Notes: generated by a model from the sequence alone, not told the origin. A stretch of DNA of 64,000 nucleotides from Bacteroidales bacterium (GCA_016284305.1 JAEEON010000044.1:39164-103163); one strand, 5' to 3'. Positions 45,923 through 55,674 are shown, counted from the stretch's first letter. Program-made: numbers and translations.

Positions 45923-46240
45923 ATGATTATTGAGTTCAAAGATTATGCTTTAGAAGAACTATATTTGTTCGGAAGCACTAAAAACCATAAATACTATAAG
46001 TTAACTAAAGAAATAATTAAACAATACATCAAAACCGTCAACTATATTAAAGCAGTTACTCAGATTGAAGATCTGTTTTTCATAAAGTCTCTTCATTATG
46101 AAAAAAAAGGCGGTGATTTAAAAGGAAATGAAGCAGTTTGGATAAATAGACAATATCGATTGATATTTAAAAGTTCTTCTAGCGATAAAGGACATATAGT
46201 AGAAATCCAAATCATTGAAATAAGCAAACATTATGAATAA
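45923..46240 (+). CDS. higB: HigB-like toxin (RelE superfamily mRNA interferase)
   Basis: 105 residues. Fits the HigB/RelE family: IEFKDYALEELYLFGSTKNH start, the basic core SLHYEKKGGDLKGNEAVWIN, RQYRLIFKSSS and the C-terminal VEIQIIEISKHYE typical of type II HigB toxins. Such toxins cleave mRNA on the ribosome. It overlaps the antitoxin start by 8 bases (toxin first, as in hig loci). The locus is more AT-rich than its neighbours, suggesting acquisition. Confidence 0.9.
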   Translation: MIIEFKDYALEELYLFGSTKNHKYYKLTKEIIKQYIKTVNYIKAVTQIEDLFFIKSLHYEKKGGDLKGNEAVWINRQYRLIFKSSSSDKGHIVEIQIIEISKHYE

Positions 46241-46592
46241 AGAGAAAACCCCATTGATTGCCACACATCCTGGCGAATTAATTAGAGATGAGTTAAGGGA
46301 ACGTGGAATGACCCAAAAAGCTTTATCATTACAGACAGGAATAAAGCCTTCCATTCTATGTGAAACCATCCATGGAAAGCGCTCAATCTCAATAGGAGTA
46401 GCCAGAGCCTTGGAAAAAGCTCTTGGCATTCCTGCCCATATTTGGATTAACCTTCAAACCCAGTACGACCTTGACTCAGCTAATATTTTGAAAAGAAAAG
46501 AAGATTTAGAAACAATCAACATCACCATTCCGGCTAGCGATAGAACATTAATAAAAGAATTATCCAGAAAGTTTGGATGGATTATGATTTGA
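46233..46592 (+). CDS. higA: HigA-like antitoxin (XRE-family HTH)
   Basis: 119 residues. Typical HigA start ATHPGELIRDELRERGMTQK, helix-turn-helix (ALSLQTGIKPSILCETIHGK...SISIGVARALEKALGIPA), WINLQTQYDLDSA and a C-terminal tail that binds the toxin. It should neutralise HigB and repress the operon at the upstream palindrome. Its 3' end overlaps the convergent aroC gene by 11 bases. Confidence 0.92.
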   Translation: MNKEKTPLIATHPGELIRDELRERGMTQKALSLQTGIKPSILCETIHGKRSISIGVARALEKALGIPAHIWINLQTQYDLDSANILKRKEDLETINITIPASDRTLIKELSRKFGWIMI

Positions 46593-47517
46593 ACGACATC
46601 ACTGTCAGGGCGGCAAGGGCTTCTACAATGACCAAGGCTCGTGGAAGGGCGCAAACATCATGACGGTTACCATGGCCTATGGTAGGAATGGGTTTGAAAG
46701 CCACGTTGAAGAAGACCTCTTCACCATTGGTGATGCCCCCTTGAATGCCTCCTGAATGATTGGTCATCGGCCGTATGCGACCGTCGGGGGTTGTGCCGAA
46801 AGCATCATTGGCTTGGGAACCCAACATACGGGCCATCTTAAAGCCATCGCCATATTCGAAACCTTTGACCGCTGGGATGCTGAACATGGCTTTGGCCAGA
46901 CATGCCTGAAACTTGTCGAACATCGGTTCCCCCAAGCCAGCAGGCAATCCGGTGATGCTACACGAAGCGATTCCTCCCACCGAATCATCACCCTTTCTAC
47001 ACCGAAGAAGCAATTCCTCAATCCGTTCAGGGTCAGACTCTCCACCGATTTCCAAAACACGGGCTTTAATCTGGATGTTTTGTTGTAGCAGGATTTGTTT
47101 GGCGATGGCTCCAGCGACGACCACCGGGACGGTAGTCCTGGCCGAGGCTCTTCCACCACCGCGCCAGTCGCGGATACCATATTTCTGTTGGTAGGTGAAG
47201 TCGGCATGGGAAGGACGGAACACCTCTCTCATTGCCTCATAGTCCTCACTTCGAGCATCTTCGTTGCGTACGATGAAAGCGATGGGAGTTCCCAAGGTCA
47301 CGCCGTCAAGCAAGCCTGAGAGCCATTCCACACGGTCGGGCTCAACACGTTGCGAGGCGGACTCAGCCTGCGCTGTAGTCCGCCTCTGCAATTCTTTGTC
47401 AATAAAGTCGAAATCGATTTTGATTCCTGAGGGGCAACCATCGATGACTCCGCCGATAGCCGGACCGTGGGACTCCCCGAAAGTGGTCAATCGAAACAGG
47501 TCACCTATCGTATTCAT
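46582..47517 (-). CDS. aroC: Chorismate synthase, unusually short
   Basis: 311 residues; most AroC proteins have 350-360. Core motifs are present: GDLFRLTTFGESHGPAIGGV, YGIRDWRGGGRASARTTV, NHSGGIQGGITNGEEVFF and RHDVCALPRALVIVEALAAL. Missing relative to Bacteroides-type AroC are about 20 residues before the DSVGG segment, about 13 before the RHD motif (HGNRHD in place of a longer hairpin) and the last ~10 residues. It makes chorismate from EPSP using reduced FMN. The stop lies inside the higA 3' end, so the C-terminus may have been reset when higBA arrived. Probably still functional because the catalytic residues remain. Confidence 0.92.
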   Translation of the reverse strand: MNTIGDLFRLTTFGESHGPAIGGVIDGCPSGIKIDFDFIDKELQRRTTAQAESASQRVEPDRVEWLSGLLDGVTLGTPIAFIVRNEDARSEDYEAMREVFRPSHADFTYQQKYGIRDWRGGGRASARTTVPVVVAGAIAKQILLQQNIQIKARVLEIGGESDPERIEELLLRCRKGDDSVGGIASCSITGLPAGLGEPMFDKFQACLAKAMFSIPAVKGFEYGDGFKMARMLGSQANDAFGTTPDGRIRPMTNHSGGIQGGITNGEEVFFNVAFKPIPTIGHGNRHDVCALPRALVIVEALAALTVMSFKS

Positions 47518-47549
47518 CTGCGCCCCTACAAAAACCTTTCACCTTTCAA

Positions 47550-49508
47550 TTAATCATTGATGATCTTCAGCTTCGCCTCAAGCACCTTCAGGTCGTTCTT
47601 GGCTTTGTTGATCTTCTTTTCGTATTCTGCACGCATCAGCTCAGAGTTCTTGCTGTTGGAGAAGAATCCGATGTTGTTTTCGAGGACGGCAATCTCATCG
47701 CGGAGTTTCTGGATACGGTTGGTGAGCGTAGTCTTTTCCTTTCTCATCTTGTCGTTCGATTCAGGATCATCTTTGAGTCCTTCGACCATCTCGCGATATT
47801 CGTTGGTGCTGATTTCATACTGGTTGCTTCTCATCTTGTCGAAGAGGGCATCGACGGCTTTTCTGTATTCAGCGTTGATGCTGTCTTTCATCTTCATCGG
47901 CACGTGACCGATCTCGATCCATTGCTTTTGCATGGCTTTGATGGCTTCCATGTTCTCGGCGCGGGTCGGTTTCAGTTCGAAGTTCTTGATGGTCTCGATG
48001 AGTTCCTGTTTAGCGGTGAGGTTGGCTGCCTCTTCGTCTTTCAGACCGCTGAAGTGTTCTGCTTTACGTCCGAAGAAGGTGTCGCAAGCGGCGCGGAAGC
48101 GTTTCCAGATCTTGTCGGCATGACGTTTCGGCACGGGACCGATGGTCTTCCATTCCTCTTGCATCTTCTTGAACTGTTCGGTAGCTTTCTTCCATTCGGT
48201 GGATTCCTGCAGGCCTTCGGCTTCGATGCAGAGGTTGATCTTACGTTCCAGGTTTTCCGTCTGTTTGTCCTTCAGGGTAGCGAAGAAGGTCTTCTTCTTG
48301 GCGAAGAAGGTGTCCATCGAGGTCTTGAAGCGGGTCCAGATCTCCTCGTTTTGTTTCTTGGCTGCTGGGCCGACGGTCTTCCAGATCTTGAACAAGTCGC
48401 TAAGCTCAGTCGATTTCTTTTGCCACACGCTGATGCTGTTGTATTCTTCGGCGAGGAGTTCTTCGGCTTTCTCGCAGAGGGCGGTCTTCGTCTCTAAGTT
48501 GGCGTTTTGCTCATCTTGGATCTTGGAGTAATGCTCGCGGCGGATGGCGTTGATCTTGTCGGTAGCAGCTTTGAAGCGTTCCCAGATCTCGTCTTTCTTA
48601 TCTTGAGGCACGGGGCCGATTTCTTTCCATTCCTCATGGAGTTTCTGGAGTTCTTTGAAGGCTTTGGCCATGGACTTCTCGTCGAGCAGTTCTTCAGCTT
48701 TCTCGCAGAGGATAATCTTGGAGTCGAGGTTCTTCTTCATGTCGAGATCACGCAGCTCGCGGTTGATGTTGACCTTATCGAAGAATTTCTCCACCAAGAA
48801 GTGATAGGTGTTCCACAGGTTGGCATTCTCGGTGGCAGGCACTTGGCCGATGCCTTTCCATTTCTCTTGGAGGGCGCGGAAGTCGTCATAAGTCTTCTTC
48901 AGGGTCTCTTCAGAGGCGATCAAGGTCTTGAGTTCTTCGAGGATGGCTTGTTTCTGAGCCAGGTTCTCCAGCTTCTGGGCGTCGAGCAATTCATTTTGTT
49001 TTGCTCTGTTGGCTTTGAAGATACCGAAGGCTGCGTCGAAGCGTTTTTCGGCATCGTCTTGGACATGTTGGTAGCTGTCTTTGTCGCCGCCACCATCCAA
49101 GAAGGCCTCGAGTTCCTTGTCCATGTCTTCTTTGTTCAACTCTCTAAAACGAACGCGGATGGCGGTGACTTGGTCCTTAATCTTCATTACGTCAGGATCT
49201 TGGACAATCTCCTCGAGCATAGCGGCCAACTCTTCTTTGGTCTTTCCTTCAACCTCCAATGCAACTTCTTCTGCCTCTTCTTCATCGACTTCCTCGTTGG
49301 TCACGATTTCGGGAAGCACCTCTTCGGTCGCGGCGACCTCAGCAGGGATTACCACTTCTTCAACTGGCTTGACCTCCTCGGCGATAGGCTGCTCCACCAA
49401 GGTCTTGACCTCGATGTCGATGCTGCCAGGAAGCGTTGTCGATTGATTTAATTTCTCAATTGTCATTTTCTCATTGCCACTGATGGCCTTAAGCTCTTTG
49501 TTTTCCAT
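47550..49508 (-). CDS. DUF349 repeat protein
   Basis: 652 residues. An acidic N-terminal ~90 residues (Glu/Val-rich) is followed by at least five DUF349 repeats with the WKxIGPVP pattern (WKGIGQVPATENANLWNTY, WKEIGPVPQDKKDEIWERF, WKTVGPAAKKQNEEIWTRF, WKTIGPVPKRHADKIWKRF, WIEIGHVPMKMKDSINAEY) and a C-terminal coiled coil. DUF349 proteins are common in Bacteroidota; their role is not settled. A TAnnTTTG box (49578-49571 on minus) precedes it. Confidence 0.9.
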   Translation of the reverse strand: MENKELKAISGNEKMTIEKLNQSTTLPGSIDIEVKTLVEQPIAEEVKPVEEVVIPAEVAATEEVLPEIVTNEEVDEEEAEEVALEVEGKTKEELAAMLEEIVQDPDVMKIKDQVTAIRVRFRELNKEDMDKELEAFLDGGGDKDSYQHVQDDAEKRFDAAFGIFKANRAKQNELLDAQKLENLAQKQAILEELKTLIASEETLKKTYDDFRALQEKWKGIGQVPATENANLWNTYHFLVEKFFDKVNINRELRDLDMKKNLDSKIILCEKAEELLDEKSMAKAFKELQKLHEEWKEIGPVPQDKKDEIWERFKAATDKINAIRREHYSKIQDEQNANLETKTALCEKAEELLAEEYNSISVWQKKSTELSDLFKIWKTVGPAAKKQNEEIWTRFKTSMDTFFAKKKTFFATLKDKQTENLERKINLCIEAEGLQESTEWKKATEQFKKMQEEWKTIGPVPKRHADKIWKRFRAACDTFFGRKAEHFSGLKDEEAANLTAKQELIETIKNFELKPTRAENMEAIKAMQKQWIEIGHVPMKMKDSINAEYRKAVDALFDKMRSNQYEISTNEYREMVEGLKDDPESNDKMRKEKTTLTNRIQKLRDEIAVLENNIGFFSNSKNSELMRAEYEKKINKAKNDLKVLEAKLKIIND

Positions 49509-49570
49509 ATTAATTCATTTTAGTAATTACCAGGGCATGTGCCCCGATACGAAGTTCACAAATACGAGCG

Positions 49571-49578
49571 CAAAAATA
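49571..49578 (-). promoter_or_regulatory. Putative -7 box for the DUF349 gene
   Basis: TATTTTTG on the minus strand, 63 bases before the start codon. Confidence 0.45.
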
Positions 49579-49624
49579 GTAATAAAAAGCAGACAACAAA
49601 CGAACTTTAAAAAAATTTCTTTTG

Positions 49625-49632
49625 TAACTTTG
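49625..49632 (+). promoter_or_regulatory. Putative -7 box for the kinase-RapZ fusion gene
   Basis: TAACTTTG matches TAnnTTTG, 25 bases before the ATG at 49657. Confidence 0.6.
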
Positions 49633-49656
49633 GGCATTCAATTACAAAGCCAATCC

Positions 49657-51099
49657 ATGCTCGACATCGACATCCAAAACACACTGTTTCAGCTTAGTTC
49701 ATCTATCGGCCATGACGTGTCCGACATCAAACCCATTGCGGAGTCGGGATCAACACGACGGTATTACCGTATCATCACCCCAGAAAAAACCCTCATCGGC
49801 ACCTACAACGCCAACATCGAGGAAAACGAGGCCTTCTTTTATCTGACTTCGCATTTCGGTCAGATGGGTCTTCCCGTCCCCAAACTCCTCGCTATCAATG
49901 CTGGTCGTGACTGCTATCTGCAATCCGACCATGGCGACTTGACGCTGTTTCACCGGGTGCAACAAACCCTTTCTGTTGGGCATTATGATGATGCCACCAT
50001 CGCGCTTTTCAAACAGGTGCTGGAGCAGTTGGTGCGTTTCCAGACCGAAGGTCACCATGGCCTCGACTACAACAAGGTCTATCCTGTGCCATGCTTCGAT
50101 ACCGCCGCCATCATGGACGACCTCGACTATTTTAAATATTACTTCGTCAAGCCTCATGCAGAGATCGTCTTTAACGAGCAACGCTTCAAAACCGAATGCA
50201 ACCGCCTTGCTGCCTTCATAGGCCAGGCTCCAAACGGCTTTTTTATGTACCGTGATTTCCAGTCACGCAACATCATGATTGATCACGATAAACCATATTT
50301 TATTGATTATCAAGGAGGAAGAAAAGGACCGTTGCAATATGATGTCGTTTCATTACTCTATCAAGTGAAAGCTCAAATGCCCCAATCGCTGCGTGACGAA
50401 CTGGTGGAGCATTACAAAAAGACCCTATCGCAACGACTCGACCTGCGGGAGCTCGATTTCGACCGCTATTATCCCTATTTCGTTTACCTTAGGTTGCTGC
50501 AGGTGTTGGGCGCTTATGGCTTCCGTGGCCTCATTCAAAAGAAGAGCCATTTCATTGAGAGCATCCCTTATGCGTTGAAAGAACTGAAAGCATGGAATGA
50601 GACCCATCCTCTTGATGGCTACCCTGAATTGCAACACGTCATCCATCAAGTCGTCACCCAACTCAACCAGTACTTCTCACCTCTCAATTCTCACCTCTCA
50701 CCTCTCACCGTTACTGTCAACAGCTTCTCCTTCAAGAAGGGCTATCCCAACGACTTCAGTGGCAATGGCGGCGGCTTTGTGTTCGATTGTCGAGCCTTGC
50801 CCAATCCAGGACGAGAGCCACAGTTCAAGACCAAGACTGGTCGCGACTGGGAGGTGGCGGAGTATCTCAACGAGAAGCCTCAAACGCATCAGTTTCTAGA
50901 GCATGTAAAGGGCATCGTCGGGCAAAGCATCGACAACTATCTGGAACGTCATTTCAGCAACCTCATGGTCTCTTTCGGCTGTACCGGAGGCCAGCATCGC
51001 TCTGTGTTCTTTGCACAAAGCATTGCTGACTGGATCAGGGCCAGCTATCCCAACGTCATCGTCAAACTTAACCATATCGAACAAAAGATTCATGAATAA
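49657..51099 (+). CDS. Phosphotransferase (APH-like kinase) fused to a RapZ C-terminal domain
   Basis: 480 residues from the ATG at 49657; earlier in-frame ATGs lie in the divergent promoter region. The N-terminal ~330 residues form an APH/choline-kinase-like fold: GSTRRYYRI, the catalytic loop FMYRDFQSRNIMID and FIDYQGGRKGPLQYDV. A linker (residues about 341-352, SPLNSHLSPLTV) leads to a RapZ C-terminal domain (SFSFKKGYPND, FDCRALPNPGRE, FGCTGGQHRSV), which in E. coli RapZ governs binding of the sRNA GlmZ. The downstream nucleotidyltransferase overlaps the stop by 8 bases. The pair resembles the AmgK-MurU cell-wall recycling genes, so an anomeric amino-sugar kinase role is inferred. Confidence 0.88.
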   Translation: MLDIDIQNTLFQLSSSIGHDVSDIKPIAESGSTRRYYRIITPEKTLIGTYNANIEENEAFFYLTSHFGQMGLPVPKLLAINAGRDCYLQSDHGDLTLFHRVQQTLSVGHYDDATIALFKQVLEQLVRFQTEGHHGLDYNKVYPVPCFDTAAIMDDLDYFKYYFVKPHAEIVFNEQRFKTECNRLAAFIGQAPNGFFMYRDFQSRNIMIDHDKPYFIDYQGGRKGPLQYDVVSLLYQVKAQMPQSLRDELVEHYKKTLSQRLDLRELDFDRYYPYFVYLRLLQVLGAYGFRGLIQKKSHFIESIPYALKELKAWNETHPLDGYPELQHVIHQVVTQLNQYFSPLNSHLSPLTVTVNSFSFKKGYPNDFSGNGGGFVFDCRALPNPGREPQFKTKTGRDWEVAEYLNEKPQTHQFLEHVKGIVGQSIDNYLERHFSNLMVSFGCTGGQHRSVFFAQSIADWIRASYPNVIVKLNHIEQKIHE

Positions 51100-51811
51100 A
51101 CGCACCGCCATGATCCTTGCCGCCGGCTTGGGTACCCGGCTGAAACAGCTGACCCACGACAAGCCCAAGGCCCTCGTTGAGGTCGGAGGCCGGACCCTCT
51201 TGGAACGCAATATCGACAACCTCATCCACAATGGCTTTGATACCATCATCGTCAACATTCACCATTTCGGCGACCAGGTGATCCGTTTCCTTGAGACACA
51301 CCCTTTCGATGCCGACATCTACATCTCTGACGAGCGCGGACAACTCATGGATACCGGTGGTGGCATCGTGCAGGCACTGCCTTTCTTCCACGACACCCAA
51401 GCCGTCCTTGTCCATAATGTTGACATCCTCAGTGACATCCCGTTGCAAAGCCATTACGAGCAATTTCTGCAAAGCGACGACCAAGCCTGGCTCTTCACCC
51501 AAGACCGGAACACCACTCGCAAACTGCTTTTCAACGAGCAAAACCTCCTTGTTGGATGGAAAAACCTTAATGAAAACATCTTCAAATGGGTTGACAATCA
51601 ACAATATACATATAAAGAATTGGCTTTCAACGGAATACATATCTTCAATCCAGCACTTTTCACCTCTTTCGAGTATCAAAGATACAGCATCATCGACCTC
51701 TATTTGCTTTTAGCCAAAGCCAACCCCATCCGCGCCCTCGATATCCACCCCACCTATTGGTTCGACATCGGCAAAATCGAAGACTTCGCCCAAATCTCCT
51801 CACATTTTTAA
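51092..51811 (+). CDS. Sugar-1-phosphate nucleotidyltransferase (MurU-like)
   Basis: 239 residues from the ATG at 51092. Nucleotidyltransferase signature MILAAGLGTRLKQLTHDKPK, ALVEVGGRTLLERNI, MDTGGGIVQALPFF, HNVDIL and the C-terminal WFDIGKIEDFAQ. The family makes NDP-sugars. Its start overlaps the kinase-RapZ gene by 8 bases, a coupling like amgK-murU, where the pair turns MurNAc/GlcNAc into UDP-sugars in peptidoglycan recycling. Substrate is inferred from that context. Confidence 0.88.
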   Translation: MNKRTAMILAAGLGTRLKQLTHDKPKALVEVGGRTLLERNIDNLIHNGFDTIIVNIHHFGDQVIRFLETHPFDADIYISDERGQLMDTGGGIVQALPFFHDTQAVLVHNVDILSDIPLQSHYEQFLQSDDQAWLFTQDRNTTRKLLFNEQNLLVGWKNLNENIFKWVDNQQYTYKELAFNGIHIFNPALFTSFEYQRYSIIDLYLLLAKANPIRALDIHPTYWFDIGKIEDFAQISSHF

Positions 51812-51871
51812 CCTCTCAATTATCTACCGAGCTTTAAGCCCTAACGGGCTATCTCTAAATTCTAAATTCCC

Positions 51872-54673
51872 ATGTCTTTCCTCTCCAACCTAATCGACTA
51901 CATCACAGCCAGGGGCCTCCAAAACGAGGACCTCACGGTGGTGTTTCCCAACAAACGCGCAGCCTTTTATTTGAGAGAACAATTCAAGAAGGTTCACAAA
52001 GGCAATGTCTGGATGCCCCAGATGCTCTCCATCGAGGAGGCAGTATCGCAATGGAGCGGGATCCAGCTGGCCGACAGTGTCGATTTGCTCTTTGAACTCA
52101 TCGCCATCGATTCATCCCTGGGGCACCAAGGCAACAGCATCACCACCTTTGGGAGCATGGCTAACCAGATGGCCAAGGACTTTGATGAGGTGGATCAATA
52201 TGCTGTTGATGCCAGGCATCTCTTTTCCTATATATATGAGGAGAAGAAGATTGGCACTTGGCATCCCGGCGAGCAGATTAAGCCAAGGGAACAAGCCTAT
52301 CTCGACTTCTTCAGACAGCTCAAGGACTATTACGACCAGCTGAGGCAACATCTGAGCAGTCAAGGCAAGGGGTATTATGGCATGATCACCCGTGCCCTTT
52401 CGGAACTTGACGCCGAAGCGCTGAGGCAGAAGACCGAGGGGCGGCATATCCTCTTTGCCGGATTCAACGCCCTAACCCCCACGGAGCAAAAGATTATCGA
52501 CACATTGTACAAGAACGGCCAAGCTGAGGTTGTTTGGGACTTCGACCGCTATTATGTCGATGATCCGCTCAACGAAGCCGGTGTCTTTGCCAGGCAATAC
52601 ATACGTAAGGATGCTCCTTGGAAACCCACGGAGTTTTCCGACGATCTGCTTCACTCGAAGAAGGAGATCCACCTGGTGGAAGCCACAGGCAACACCATAC
52701 AAGCCAAGGCTTTACAGAGCCTGCTTCAAGTCGATCCAGAAAACGATGCGACGATTATCCTTGCCGATGAGGAGTTGTTGATCCCTGTATTGAACTCGAT
52801 TCCCGACGACGACAGACACCAGCATATCAATGTGTCGATGGGTTATCCCCTTTCGCAGACTGCGCTGAGCAATATGGTCAGTGAGTTTTTCACTCTCCAT
52901 CGCAAAGGACGCAAGGTGGGCGACCGCGGCTGGTATATCTGGCCCATCCTCCGACTTCTCGACCTCGAGGTGGTGAAGGTCATCTTCACCAAAGAAGAAC
53001 TCGAGCAAATCATCCAATACCAAGAGAAGATCCGGGAGGAATCGCTTTTCGTTTTTGACGAAGCCACCTTCAACAGTATCTGCACCAGCCCCGATCTTCA
53101 GCAGTTCATGAAGCTGATTGTCACGGACAAAGGCCAGCCCATGGATGCTGACGGCCTACTCGACGTGCTCATCAACCTGATGCGTTTCATCGCCTACAAG
53201 ATCCAAAGCAAAGGAGAAAGCAACATCTTCCTGCTCAACCAGGTCAGCGAGACCGGCAAAGCCGTCAACCGTCTCAAGAACATCTTGACCCGTTACCAAC
53301 GCTACGTCCACGACCTTGACGAGCTTGAAGTCCTTTATCGGTTGATCAACAGGAACATCGCCATCAAGCTCAATAGCAGCCACACTGACGGACTCCAGGT
53401 GATGGGCATCCTCGAGACCCGTAACCTCGACTTCGACTCCTTCTATATGGTTGGGGTCAACGAAGGCGTGCTACCCACCGACAAGTCGAACAACAGTTTC
53501 ATCCCCTTCCTGATCCGCAAGGAATGCGGGCTTCCCGATTACAAGGAGAAACAAGCCGTTTATGCCTACCACTTCTATCGTCTGCTTCAGCGGGCCAACA
53601 GGATGCATTTCATCTACAATGGCAACGGCAACGACAGTGGCGGTGAACCCAGCCGTTTCCTGATGCAGCTCCAACACGAGCTCGCCATGCGCAACCCGGG
53701 TATCACCATCGTTCATGAGTCATTCATCAACCGGGCAAACAACGACGAGGGTCCTTCCTTGTTGACGGCCCAGAAACACGCTAGCGACCTCCGCGACCTG
53801 GCGCCAACCTCGCTCTCAAGCTACATCAGCTGCTCTCTCAAGTACTTCCTCAGGTACATCATGAAGATCTCCGACGAGCATCTCGACGAATCGGCCCAAG
53901 AGAACGACCTTGGCACTGTCATCCATGAGACCTTGCAACAGCTGTACTCCGATCATCTCAACACCGTGATCGACTACGATCGGCTCACCAAAGTGATTGA
54001 GCCGACCTTGCAATCCAAGCTGGATCAGGCTATCAAACGCCATTACAAGCAAGGGCTTTCCAACGTGGGTTTCAACTACCTCAATCAGATGGGTCTCAAC
54101 GACATGCTTAAGAAATACCTGAAGTTCGAGAAAGACTGGGTGAAGAATCACGATCTGGTCATCACCCATGTGGAACATGAACTGCAACACGATGTCGTCA
54201 TCGACGGGCACACATTTCATCTCAAAGGCACCGCAGACCGTATCGACCAGAGCAATGGCATGGTCCGCATCATCGATTACAAGACCGGCACGGTCAAAAA
54301 CGACTATGTCAAAGTCCCCAAACAGGTCGAATGTCTTGACGACATCCCCGAGAAGGCTCTTCAACTCATGATGTACAAATACCTTTATCTCAAGCAACAT
54401 CCCGAGACCGACCCCGACACCGTCACCGCCTCTATTTTCGGACTCCGGTACGATCAGATTGTCTTTGACCTCAAGGTGGACAACCCTGATTTGAGCGGGC
54501 ACTTCATGGAGACCATGGACCAGCTTCTCTCCGAGTTGCTCCCCGAGCTTGTTGACGAAAGCATCCCCTATCAACAGACCAGCGACCCTGAGGGCAAGCC
54601 TTGCAAGATCTGTGACTTCAGAGGTATTTGCGTCAATAACGCAAGAGAAGCATTACTGGAAGATGATCACTGA
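51872..54673 (+). CDS. AddB-like PD-(D/E)XK nuclease/inactivated helicase
   Basis: 933 residues. N-terminal helicase-like region without a good Walker A (DLTVVFPNKRAAFYLREQFK), consistent with an AddB-type inactive helicase. The C-terminal nuclease has GTVIHETLQQLY, GTADRIDQSNGMVRIIDYKTG (D...DYKTG catalytic residues) and an iron-sulfur cluster set, C in SYISCSLKYFL and PCKICDFRGIC. Such proteins act in double-strand break resection with an AddA partner; no addA gene is in the window. Its 3' end overlaps the convergent phosphatase gene by 41 bases. Confidence 0.88.
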   Translation: MSFLSNLIDYITARGLQNEDLTVVFPNKRAAFYLREQFKKVHKGNVWMPQMLSIEEAVSQWSGIQLADSVDLLFELIAIDSSLGHQGNSITTFGSMANQMAKDFDEVDQYAVDARHLFSYIYEEKKIGTWHPGEQIKPREQAYLDFFRQLKDYYDQLRQHLSSQGKGYYGMITRALSELDAEALRQKTEGRHILFAGFNALTPTEQKIIDTLYKNGQAEVVWDFDRYYVDDPLNEAGVFARQYIRKDAPWKPTEFSDDLLHSKKEIHLVEATGNTIQAKALQSLLQVDPENDATIILADEELLIPVLNSIPDDDRHQHINVSMGYPLSQTALSNMVSEFFTLHRKGRKVGDRGWYIWPILRLLDLEVVKVIFTKEELEQIIQYQEKIREESLFVFDEATFNSICTSPDLQQFMKLIVTDKGQPMDADGLLDVLINLMRFIAYKIQSKGESNIFLLNQVSETGKAVNRLKNILTRYQRYVHDLDELEVLYRLINRNIAIKLNSSHTDGLQVMGILETRNLDFDSFYMVGVNEGVLPTDKSNNSFIPFLIRKECGLPDYKEKQAVYAYHFYRLLQRANRMHFIYNGNGNDSGGEPSRFLMQLQHELAMRNPGITIVHESFINRANNDEGPSLLTAQKHASDLRDLAPTSLSSYISCSLKYFLRYIMKISDEHLDESAQENDLGTVIHETLQQLYSDHLNTVIDYDRLTKVIEPTLQSKLDQAIKRHYKQGLSNVGFNYLNQMGLNDMLKKYLKFEKDWVKNHDLVITHVEHELQHDVVIDGHTFHLKGTADRIDQSNGMVRIIDYKTGTVKNDYVKVPKQVECLDDIPEKALQLMMYKYLYLKQHPETDPDTVTASIFGLRYDQIVFDLKVDNPDLSGHFMETMDQLLSELLPELVDESIPYQQTSDPEGKPCKICDFRGICVNNAREALLEDDH

Positions 54674-55658
54674 ACCCGCCATGATACTTCGGACCAAGGT
54701 AAGTGCGGTTCAGTTTTTGCCCTTGATAGGTGTTGTCTTCCTCCAGCAAAAAGCCTTCATGGATTATTCGAGCATCACTTGAAGTACAATGTAGCATATC
54801 ATTGTTTAACAATGATTTGGTTACGATAATCTGATCGATAACCATCCAGGATTCCTGATATTTCAAGGTCCCTTTGAAGCCCAAATCTTCAGGTTTGGCA
54901 AAGAGGTTGACGAGCAGGTCGTCATCGTCACATTCCGATGGATGTCGTGCTCCAAGGATTTCGTGGATACAGGGTGCATCGGGGGTATCGTTGAAGTCGC
55001 CCATCACGATGATTTTGGGCAGATTGTCGGCTGCGTTGACGATGGAGTCTATCTTCTGCCTGAGTAGTTTGGCTGCCCAGTTGCGAGATTCTTCCGTTTC
55101 CCGTTCGCCCCGGTATTTCGAAGGCCAGTGGTTGACGAAGCAATGCACGGTATCCTTGCGGTAGTCGAAGAACTTGGCGTAGAGGATGTCGCGCGAGATC
55201 ATCGCCGAGTCCTCTGGGTTACGATACGGGATGGCTTCGCTGTAGATCAGCTGGAAGCGGTCTTTGGAATATACGATGGCTGGGTCGATGCCCCTTCGGT
55301 CGGGACCTTCGTAATGCACCCATCGGTAGTTGAAGCGCTTGAGTGGAGTTTGAGCGAAAAGGGCATTCAGCACATAGTCGTTTTCCACCTCGCAGACGCC
55401 CATGATGCCGATAGGTTGTTGTTGCGAGAAGCGCAGGATGGCTTTATAGAGGTTGTTGCGTTTCCGGTAGAATCGCGACAAGGTCCAATGCTGTCCTCCC
55501 GTCTCGGTATAATCGTTATAGGTTCTGGTGGAATCCACAAAGGGGTCGAAAAAGTTCTCCAAGTTCCAGAAGGCCACCAGCACCGAGTCGGGAGGTGTTT
55601 CAGGGGCGTTCACACAGAGGCTGCCCATCATCATCCAGAGAAGCAAACCAAGTTTCAT
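54633..55658 (-). CDS. Secreted endonuclease/exonuclease/phosphatase-family protein
   Basis: 341 residues. A signal peptide or lipoprotein-like N-terminus (MKLGLLLWMMMGSLC), then the EEP fold: VAFWNLENFFDPF (metal Asn/Glu), IMGVCEVENDYVL, the catalytic IIVMGDFNDTPDAP and the terminal FSDHLPVMLLL. Probably hydrolyses nucleic acid or phosphodiesters outside the cytoplasm. Convergent with the AddB-like gene; a TAnnTTTG box (55682-55675) is just upstream. Confidence 0.88.
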   Translation of the reverse strand: MKLGLLLWMMMGSLCVNAPETPPDSVLVAFWNLENFFDPFVDSTRTYNDYTETGGQHWTLSRFYRKRNNLYKAILRFSQQQPIGIMGVCEVENDYVLNALFAQTPLKRFNYRWVHYEGPDRRGIDPAIVYSKDRFQLIYSEAIPYRNPEDSAMISRDILYAKFFDYRKDTVHCFVNHWPSKYRGERETEESRNWAAKLLRQKIDSIVNAADNLPKIIVMGDFNDTPDAPCIHEILGARHPSECDDDDLLVNLFAKPEDLGFKGTLKYQESWMVIDQIIVTKSLLNNDMLHCTSSDARIIHEGFLLEEDNTYQGQKLNRTYLGPKYHGGFSDHLPVMLLLRY

Positions 55659-55674
55659 GATTTTATTTTTGATA

